The position numbers and the translations under genes are program-made. Under the pieces are notes generated by a model. That model was given only the letters and a program-made list of their open reading frames with translations. It was not told where the DNA came from and ran no database searches. From Rubritepida sp. (GTDB taxonomy: Bacteria; Pseudomonadota; Alphaproteobacteria; Acetobacterales; Acetobacteraceae), in assembly GCA_007129145.1 (NCBI GenBank), contig SKWC01000155.1, positions 1 to 19,343 of the forward strand: 19,343 nucleotides of DNA, written 5' to 3'. Shown here in pieces: positions 13,828 through 19,343 of this stretch. How positions within the stretch are numbered: the stretch's first letter is position 1; each line of letters opens with the position of its first letter.

Positions 13828-14316
13828 ATGTCGGAAACCGATCGGCATGGGCGCCCGGCGCCGCTTCGTTTCTCCTGGCGGCGTGTGGCCTGGGGCGAGC
13901 TGGCGGTCATCACCGCGCTGGCGGCGGCGGCGCTCAACTACCTGATCGAGGCGCGCGGCGTCTCGCTCAACCCGGGCAACCTGCTGCTGCTGCAGCCGAC
14001 CATCTGGTTGGCGCTGGCGCTGTGGGCCGTGCTCGCCTGGGGTTGCCTGCGGCCGCCGCCAGCCGCCGCGCCACCCGAAAGCTGGACGGATTTCGGCCGC
14101 ACGGCGGCGATGGTGCTGGCCTTCGTGCTGTTCATCCTGGTCCTGGAGGAGGTCGGCTACGACATCGCCATCTGGGGCTTCGTGGTCGTGGCGCTGTTCA
14201 TCGGTGGCGAACGGCGCTGGCCGTGGCTGCTGCTGTTTCCCCCTGTCTTCACATGGGCCGTGGTGGAAGCCTTCGGCTGGTTGATCCCCTACCCCTTCCC
14301 CACCTCCATCGTCTGA
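13828..14316 (+). CDS. tctB: Tripartite tricarboxylate transporter small membrane subunit TctB
   Basis: This 162-residue membrane protein has about four hydrophobic segments, near residues 24-41, 55-74, 93-108 and 112-145. This matches the size and shape of TctB, the small subunit of tripartite tricarboxylate transporters. Sequence conservation in TctB is low, so the call leans on the topology, the LEEVGYDIAI segment before the third and fourth helices (a TctB-like LGFxxAT position), and its place between tctC (13 bases upstream) and tctA (7 bases downstream). No good ribosome site precedes its ATG, which suggests coupling to translation of tctC. Together the three gene products would import a carboxylate using an ion gradient. 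Confidence 0.87.
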   Translation: MSETDRHGRPAPLRFSWRRVAWGELAVITALAAAALNYLIEARGVSLNPGNLLLLQPTIWLALALWAVLAWGCLRPPPAAAPPESWTDFGRTAAMVLAFVLFILVLEEVGYDIAIWGFVVVALFIGGERRWPWLLLFPPVFTWAVVEAFGWLIPYPFPTSIV

Positions 14317-14323
14317 GGCGCCG

Positions 14324-15844
14324 ATGATCGATCTCGCCGCCGCCGGTTCGGCCATCGCCATGCTCGCCGGCAACCCCCAGGCCTGGATCTGGATGATCCC
14401 GGGGCTGGTGATCGGCTTGGTTTTCGGCGCTTTGCCGGGCATCTCGGGCTCCATGGCGCTGGCCCTCGTGCTGCCGGCCACCCTCTACATGGACTTCCTG
14501 CCGGCCATCATCTTCCTCACCTCGGTGTTCACGGGGGCGGGGTTCGGCGGCTCCGTGCCCGCGGTGCTGATGGGTATTCCAGGCACCTCGGCCGCCGTGG
14601 CGACGACCTTCGACGGCTATCCCATGTCCCGGCAGGGCCGCCACAACGAGGCTCTCGGGGCAGCGCTGATCGCGTCCTGCATCGGCGTCATGCTGTCCTA
14701 TGCGGTGCTCTTCGTCCTGGTGCAGCCCCTGGCCGAGGTGGTGCTCCGCATGGGCCCCTTCGAGATGGCCGCGATCGGGATCTGGGGGCTGGTGCTGCTC
14801 GGCTCGATCGGCAGCTCGTCCCTCGCCAAGGGACTTTTCGCCGCGGCGATCGGCGTCCTGTTCGGCACGGTGGGCATGAACACGGCCGGCTACATCCGTG
14901 GCGACATGGGTGTTTCCTGGCTGCTGGACGGCGTGCCCACCATTCCCGCGATGGTCGGGCTGCTTGCGGCAAGCCAGCTTTTCGCCCTGGTCAACACGCG
15001 ATTCATCGTGGCCAATGAGGAGGATCGCAAGATCAGCCTGCCGCGCATCCTGGCCGGCGGGGCTTCGGTGCTGCGCCGCCCAGTGACCGTCCTGCGCGGC
15101 GCGCTGATCGGCGCCGGCATCGGCGCCGTCCCCGGCGTGGGCGCCTCCATCGCCAACCTGATCTCCTACGGCGAGGCGCGGCGCAGCGACCCTGAGCCCG
15201 AGAGCTTCGGCCAGGGGAATGTGAAGGGGGTGATGGCCGCGGAAGCCGCCAACAGCAGCAGCGAGGGCGGTTCCATGGCCACCATGCTGGCGCTGGGCAT
15301 TCCGGGTGGCGGCGCCACCGCCATCCTGCTGGCCGCCTTCGCCATGCACAATGTGATCGGCGGGCCGCGCTTCATGGATGAGAACCGTGACGTGGTCTAT
15401 GCCATCATCATGTCGAACTTCGCCCAGGCCGTGCTGCTGGTGGTGGTCGGCACCGCCTTCGTCTTCGTCGCCAGCAGCGTCGTGCGCATGCCGCTGCGCT
15501 ACCTGATCCCCTGCGTGCTGGTCATCTCCACCATGGGCGCCTTCGCCATCGAGGGCAGCCACGCCGGGCCGCTCACGCTGTGCGTCTTCGCCGTGCTGGG
15601 CTGGCTGATGGCGCGCAACGGCTACCCGGTGGCGGCGATCGTGGTGGGGCTGCTGCTGGGCAAGCTGATCGAGACCGAAATGCTGCGCGCCTGGCAGATG
15701 GCCGGCGGCGAGTGGGGCGAGTTCCTGAACCACCCCGCCGCCCTGGTGATCGGCGCGCTGATGGCCGTCTCGCTCATCTGGAGCGCCTGGCGCGACTGGC
15801 GCCGGGCGCGGGCGCGCCGGGTGGCGGCCTCAGCCGCCTCCTGA
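14324..15844 (+). CDS. tctA: Tripartite tricarboxylate transporter large membrane subunit TctA
   Basis: This 506-residue integral membrane protein is the large transport subunit. It carries the TctA signatures GALPGISGSMALALVLPATLYM (residues 35-56, split by the membrane) and GIPGTSAAVATTFDGYPM (84-101). The repeated half, VPGVGASIANLISYGEARRSD, and ALGIPGGGATAILLAAF come later, as expected for the internally duplicated fold with around 11-12 helices. Length is usual. It begins 7 bases after tctB with GAGG nearby. Its last 15 bases overlap the end of the convergent dehydrogenase gene on the other strand, so no terminator fits between them. The transported solute is unknown; the neighbouring enzymes point to an organic acid. 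Confidence 0.95.
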   Translation: MIDLAAAGSAIAMLAGNPQAWIWMIPGLVIGLVFGALPGISGSMALALVLPATLYMDFLPAIIFLTSVFTGAGFGGSVPAVLMGIPGTSAAVATTFDGYPMSRQGRHNEALGAALIASCIGVMLSYAVLFVLVQPLAEVVLRMGPFEMAAIGIWGLVLLGSIGSSSLAKGLFAAAIGVLFGTVGMNTAGYIRGDMGVSWLLDGVPTIPAMVGLLAASQLFALVNTRFIVANEEDRKISLPRILAGGASVLRRPVTVLRGALIGAGIGAVPGVGASIANLISYGEARRSDPEPESFGQGNVKGVMAAEAANSSSEGGSMATMLALGIPGGGATAILLAAFAMHNVIGGPRFMDENRDVVYAIIMSNFAQAVLLVVVGTAFVFVASSVVRMPLRYLIPCVLVISTMGAFAIEGSHAGPLTLCVFAVLGWLMARNGYPVAAIVVGLLLGKLIETEMLRAWQMAGGEWGEFLNHPAALVIGALMAVSLIWSAWRDWRRARARRVAASAAS

Positions 15845-16693
15845 GCGGCCACGCCCCGCCAGGTGGCGATGGATCTCCGTGTTGTCGGCGCGCGGCCCCA
15901 GTGCCGCCGTCGCGCGTTCCCACTCGGCGCGGCATAGCTCCAACAACGCGTGCGGCGTGCCGGTCCGGGCGGCGATGCCCCCGGCCGTCTCCAGGTCCTT
16001 GCGCATCAGGCCGAGCTGGAAGCCGCCGGCGTAGCGGCCGGGGATGATCTCCTGCGCGAGCTTCGTCTCGGTGGCGATGTTGCGTCCCGAACTCGCGTTC
16101 ATCACCGCGGTGAGGATGCCGAGGTCCAGCCCCTCGGCCTCGGCCATCAGCGCCGCCTCGGCCACCGCCAGCAGCCCGGCCGCATAGACGTAGTTGTTCA
16201 GCGCCTTCATGGCGTGGGCGCTGCCCACCGGGCCGGTCGGGATGATGGCCTCGCCCATGCGGCGCAGCAGGGGCTCGGCGCGGACGAGGTCGGCCGCCGC
16301 GCCCCCCACCATGATGGCGAGCGTGCCGGCCCGCGCCTTGACCACCGAGCCGGAGACGGGTGCGTCCAGCATCGCGCAGCCGCGCGCGCCGAGTTCGGCG
16401 GCCCAGCGGCGGGTCTCGGCCGGTTGGCTGCTGCCCATGTCGATGACCAGCCCGCCCGGGGCCATGGCGTCCAGCAGCGCGGGCATCACGCTTGCCACCG
16501 CCGGGCTGTCGGGCAGCATCAGGATGACGGTGCCGGCCCGGCGCGCCACATCGGCGGCGTCGCGCGCGACAGCGGCACCCTCCAGCGCCACGCCGGCGGC
16601 GTCGCAGGTGACGAGTTCCGTGCCCTTCGCCAGCAGGTTCTCGGCCATCGGCCGGCCCATCATGCCCAGGCCGATGAAGCCGACCGCGCTCAT
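15830..16693 (-). CDS. 3-hydroxyisobutyrate dehydrogenase family NAD(P)-dependent oxidoreductase
   Basis: This 287-residue beta-hydroxyacid dehydrogenase is of the 3-hydroxyisobutyrate / tartronate semialdehyde reductase family. It oxidises a hydroxy acid to a semialdehyde or keto acid, or the reverse. The dinucleotide motif GFIGLGMMGRPM is at 5-16 and the substrate motif DAPVSGSVVKARAGTLAIMVGG at 110-131. The catalytic Lys163 stands in AMKALNN (161-167). Length is typical. The ATG at 16693 overlaps the trpA stop as ATGA, so it is translated as the last gene of the trp operon. Yet its likely partners are the catabolic genes on its other side. Its 3' end overlaps tctA by 15 bases in convergent orientation. 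The substrate cannot be named from sequence; the family is certain. Confidence 0.93.
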   Translation of the reverse strand: MSAVGFIGLGMMGRPMAENLLAKGTELVTCDAAGVALEGAAVARDAADVARRAGTVILMLPDSPAVASVMPALLDAMAPGGLVIDMGSSQPAETRRWAAELGARGCAMLDAPVSGSVVKARAGTLAIMVGGAAADLVRAEPLLRRMGEAIIPTGPVGSAHAMKALNNYVYAAGLLAVAEAALMAEAEGLDLGILTAVMNASSGRNIATETKLAQEIIPGRYAGGFQLGLMRKDLETAGGIAARTGTPHALLELCRAEWERATAALGPRADNTEIHRHLAGRGRSGGG

Positions 16694-17532
16694 GCCGCGT
16701 CGGCACCCTGGCGGGCGGCGCGCACCGCCGCGGCCAGCTCGCGCACCTGGTCCAGCACGCGGCGGGCGCTGTCCGGCGCGGGGCCGCCCGCGGCATCGAG
16801 CGACTTCGCCAGGTTGTCGATCAGCGCCGAGGCCACCACGGCACCGTCCGAGACGCGCGCGGCATGTGCCGCCTGCTCCGGGCTGCGCACGCCGAAGCCG
16901 ATGCAGATGGGCAGGTCGGTGTGGGCACGGATGCGCGGGATGGCGGCCTCCAGCGCCTCGGGCGCGGCGCTGCGCGTGCCGGTGATGCCGGTGATCGCCA
17001 CGTAATAGACGAAGCCGGAGCTGGCGTTCAGCACCAGCGGCAGCCGCGCGTCGTCGGTGGTGGGTGCCACCAGGCGAATGATGTCGAGGCCATGCGCCGC
17101 GGCATGCGGCGCCAGCACCGCGGCTTCCTCGGGCGGCATGTCCACCACGATCAGCCCGTCCACCCCGGCGGCGGCGGCATCGGCGGCGAAGCGCGCCGGA
17201 CCGTAGGAGAGGATGGGATTGAGGTAGCCCATCAGCACCACGGGCGTGGCGTCGTCATCCGCGCGGAAGGCGCGCACCATCTCCAGCGTGCCGGCCAGGG
17301 TCGCGCCGGCCCTCAGCCCGCGCTGCCCGGCGAGCTGGATGATCGGCCCATCCGCCATGGGGTCGGTGAAGGGCACGCCGATCTCGATCAGGTCGGCGCC
17401 CGCCGCGGGCATGCCGCGCAGGATCGCCATGCTGGTGGCGTGGTCGGGGTCGTAGGCTTCGAGGAAGGGGATCAGCGCCCCGCGCCCCTCGGCGCGCAGC
17501 GCGGCGAAGCGCGCAGCGATGCGCGAGGCCAT
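16690..17532 (-). CDS. trpA: Tryptophan synthase alpha subunit
   Basis: TrpA cleaves indole-3-glycerol phosphate to indole, which passes through a tunnel to TrpB. The 280-residue protein contains the signature LIEIGVPFTDPMADGP with catalytic Glu50 and Asp61. It also has the ATP/phosphate-site loop ITGITGTRSA and GFGVRSPEQA near the C-terminus. The N-terminal block usually written as F-x-T-A-G-D-P-D reads FLEAYDPD (23-30), so Thr and Gly are replaced by Glu and Tyr; I verified the codons. I start at 17532, where the ATG overlaps the trpB stop by one base (TGATG), and not at an upstream in-frame codon. It is followed by the dehydrogenase gene with a 4-base overlap, where accD is expected in many alphaproteobacteria. 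Confidence 0.97.
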   Translation of the reverse strand: MASRIAARFAALRAEGRGALIPFLEAYDPDHATSMAILRGMPAAGADLIEIGVPFTDPMADGPIIQLAGQRGLRAGATLAGTLEMVRAFRADDDATPVVLMGYLNPILSYGPARFAADAAAAGVDGLIVVDMPPEEAAVLAPHAAAHGLDIIRLVAPTTDDARLPLVLNASSGFVYYVAITGITGTRSAAPEALEAAIPRIRAHTDLPICIGFGVRSPEQAAHAARVSDGAVVASALIDNLAKSLDAAGGPAPDSARRVLDQVRELAAAVRAARQGADAA

Positions 17533-18755
17533 CAGAAATCCTCCCCGAGCAGCTTGGCGACGGTGAAGATGTCCTTGTCGCCGCGGCCGCACATGTTCAT
17601 CACGACCAGCGTCTCGGGCGGCAGGGTGGGCGCGATCTTGAGCACATGCGCCAGCGCATGGGCGGGTTCCAGGGCGGGGATGATGCCCTCCAGCCGCGAG
17701 CAGGTCTGGAAGGCGTCCAGCGCCTCGGCGTCGGTGGCGTTGACGTATTCGACGCGGCCCAGCTCATGCAGCCATGCGTGCTCCGGGCCGACGCCCGGGT
17801 AGTCCAGGCCGGCGCTGATGGAGTGGCCCTCCAGGATCTGGCCGTGCTCGTCCTGCAGCAGATAGGTGCGGTTGCCGTGCAGCACGCCCGGCCGGCCGCC
17901 GGTCAGGCTGGCCGCGTGTTCCGGGGTGTCCACGCCATGGCCGCCGGCCTCGACGCCGATCATCCGCACGGCGGCATCGTCCAGGAAGGGGTGGAACAGC
18001 CCCATGGCGTTCGATCCGCCGCCGATCGCGGCCACCAGCATGTCCGGCAGGCGGCCCTCGGCCTCCATCATCTGTGCGCGGGTTTCCTCGCCGATGATGG
18101 ACTGGAAGTCGCGCACCATGGCCGGATAGGGGTGCGGGCCGGCCACCGTGCCGATGCAGTAGTAGGTGTCCTCGACATTCCCGACCCAGTGGCGCAGCGC
18201 CTCGTTCATCGCGTCCTTCAGCGTGGCGGCGCCGGATTCGACGGCGACGACCTCGGCGCCCAGCAGCTTCATGCGGAACACGTTGGGCTGCTGCCGCGCC
18301 ACGTCGGTCGCCCCCATAAAGACGGTGCAGGGCAGGTCGAACAGGGCGCAGACGGTGGCGGTGGCCACGCCATGCTGGCCCGCGCCAGTCTCGGCGATGA
18401 TGCGCTTCTTGCCCATGCGCTTCGCCAGCAGGATCTGGCCGAGCACGGCGTTCACCTTGTGCGCGCCGGTGTGGTTCAGCTCATCGCGCTTGAAGTAGAT
18501 CTTGGCGCCGCCGCAATGCTTCGTCAGCCGCTCGGCGAACCACAGCGGGCTGGGGCGGCCCACGTAATCCTTGAGCAGCCGGCGCCATTCGGCGTCGAAG
18601 GCCGGGTCCTTGCGCGCCGCGGCATAGGCTGCCTCCACCTCCAGGATCAGCGGCATCAGCGTCTCGGCGACGAAACGGCCGCCGAAGCCGCCGAATTTGC
18701 CGGCGGCGTCGGGGCCGCTGCGAAGGGTGTTCGGACGGGTCAGGGGCTTGTTCAA
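17532..18755 (-). CDS. trpB: Tryptophan synthase beta subunit (TTG start)
   Basis: TrpB is a PLP enzyme that joins indole and serine to give tryptophan. The 407-residue protein has the PLP lysine Lys100 in HTGAHKVN, the catalytic Glu122 in AETGAGQHGV, and GGGSNAMGLFHPF at the phosphate-binding site. The N-terminus (GPDAAGKFGGFGGRFVAETLMPLI) is complete by family comparison, and the initiating codon is TTG at 18755. No in-frame ATG or GTG lies between it and the trpF stop, and an ATG at 18763 is out of frame and closes after three codons. GGGA stands about 10 bases upstream of the TTG. It begins 28 bases after trpF and overlaps trpA by one base. Confidence 0.97.
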   Translation of the reverse strand: MNKPLTRPNTLRSGPDAAGKFGGFGGRFVAETLMPLILEVEAAYAAARKDPAFDAEWRRLLKDYVGRPSPLWFAERLTKHCGGAKIYFKRDELNHTGAHKVNAVLGQILLAKRMGKKRIIAETGAGQHGVATATVCALFDLPCTVFMGATDVARQQPNVFRMKLLGAEVVAVESGAATLKDAMNEALRHWVGNVEDTYYCIGTVAGPHPYPAMVRDFQSIIGEETRAQMMEAEGRLPDMLVAAIGGGSNAMGLFHPFLDDAAVRMIGVEAGGHGVDTPEHAASLTGGRPGVLHGNRTYLLQDEHGQILEGHSISAGLDYPGVGPEHAWLHELGRVEYVNATDAEALDAFQTCSRLEGIIPALEPAHALAHVLKIAPTLPPETLVVMNMCGRGDKDIFTVAKLLGEDF

Positions 18756-18783
18756 CTGGGCATTCCCGGAACTGGCGCGGAGA

Positions 18784-19343
18784 TCACGTAGATAGCGAAG
18801 GCGCGGGTTTTTCCCAAGCCTTCGCCGCCGCCACGAAACGCGCGATCAGGGCCGGGTCCTTCACCCCGCGCGCACGCTCCACCCCGGAGGAGACATCCAC
18901 CCCCGACGCGCCCGACACGGCCAGCGCCTGCGCCACATTGTCGGGCGTCAGCCCGCCCGCCAGCAGCCAGGGTCGCCCGACATCCACGCCACGCAGCAGG
19001 CCCCAGTCGAAGGGCGCGGCGTTGCCGCCCGGCAGGACCGCCCCGGGCGGGGCCTTGGCATCCAGCAGCAGCCGGTCCGCCACCGCGGCCTGTGGCGCGA
19101 TGGCAGCCAGGTCCGCGCGGCTGGCGATGCCGATCGCCTTCATGACCGGCAGGCCGAAGCGCGCCCGGACCGCCGCCACACGCTCGGGGCTTTCCTCGCC
19201 ATGCAGCTGCACCACGTCCAGCGGCACCTCGGCCAGCACCGCCTCCAGCAGCGCATCCTCCGGATCCACGAACAGCCCGACCCGGCCCGGCCCCGCTGGC
19301 GCCGCAAGCGCCAGGGCGCGCGCCTGCGCGGGCGCGACATGGC
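18784..19343 (-). CDS. trpF: Phosphoribosylanthranilate isomerase (partial, N-terminus beyond window)
   Basis: TrpF converts N-(5-phosphoribosyl)anthranilate to its carboxyphenylamino-deoxyribulose phosphate form in tryptophan synthesis. The frame is open from the right edge, so the gene continues past 19343; a GTG at 19269 is inside the protein and not a start. About 185 residues are visible: GRVGLFVDP (conserved strand 2 end), VVQLHGEE, LLLDAKAPPGA, FDWGLL, LLAGGLTPDNV and GVDVSSGVERARGVKD, the last carrying the catalytic Asp. The first 20-30 residues, with the catalytic Cys, lie outside. It is upstream of trpB by 28 bases on the same strand and forms a trpF-trpB-trpA operon, the usual alphaproteobacterial order. 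Confidence 0.95.
   Translation of the reverse strand, partial: HVAPAQARALALAAPAGPGRVGLFVDPEDALLEAVLAEVPLDVVQLHGEESPERVAAVRARFGLPVMKAIGIASRADLAAIAPQAAVADRLLLDAKAPPGAVLPGGNAAPFDWGLLRGVDVGRPWLLAGGLTPDNVAQALAVSGASGVDVSSGVERARGVKDPALIARFVAAAKAWEKPAPSLST

Noticed and set aside
14249..15733. 494-codon His/Gly/Asp-rich frame opposite tctA
   Set aside because: It lies antisense to a certain membrane gene and has repetitive composition without domain signs.

Overview
The window is gene-dense, very GC-rich chromosomal DNA. It most likely comes from an alphaproteobacterium of the Rhodospirillales/Acetobacteraceae type (Roseomonas-like). The reasons are the GC content, the pyrB/pyrC-like/plsY and ruvX/gatCAB gene order, the inactive-type dihydroorotase beside pyrB, and the trpF-trpB-trpA order. 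The genus is inferred, not proven. There is no gene-free stretch longer than about 140 bases, and I see no rRNA, tRNA, CRISPR array, insertion sequence or attachment site.

Left core block (1-4822, minus strand). From high to low coordinate it holds ruvX, a secreted Kelch beta-propeller protein, pyrB, a GNAT acetyltransferase, a dihydroorotase homologue without its metal-binding histidines, and plsY (cut by the window edge). The last four are chained by 4-base ATGA-type overlaps and are almost certainly one operon. Divergent from ruvX, and only 46 bases from it, is gatC-gatA-gatB (4869-8082, plus strand), which makes the glutamyl/aspartyl-tRNA amidotransferase.

Accessory block (8171-16693), lying between two housekeeping operons. 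On the plus strand: an orphan TctC-type periplasmic binding protein, a TIM-barrel sugar-isomerase-like protein, and two tandem DUF849/BKACE-like proteins. On the minus strand: an atypical SDR. Then, on the plus strand, a full tripartite tricarboxylate transporter tctC-tctB-tctA. Last, on the minus strand, a 3-hydroxyisobutyrate-dehydrogenase-family protein. Together they look like uptake and breakdown of an unknown organic acid. The DUF849 pair and the SDR both lack residues regarded as catalytic in their families, so the chemistry cannot be read from textbook relatives. This is the best candidate for something undescribed in the window.

Right core block (16690-19343, minus strand): trpF (cut by the edge), trpB with a TTG start, and trpA, followed with a 4-base overlap by the dehydrogenase. 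In many alphaproteobacteria trpA is followed by accD-folC, so the accessory genes appear to sit at a break in that order.
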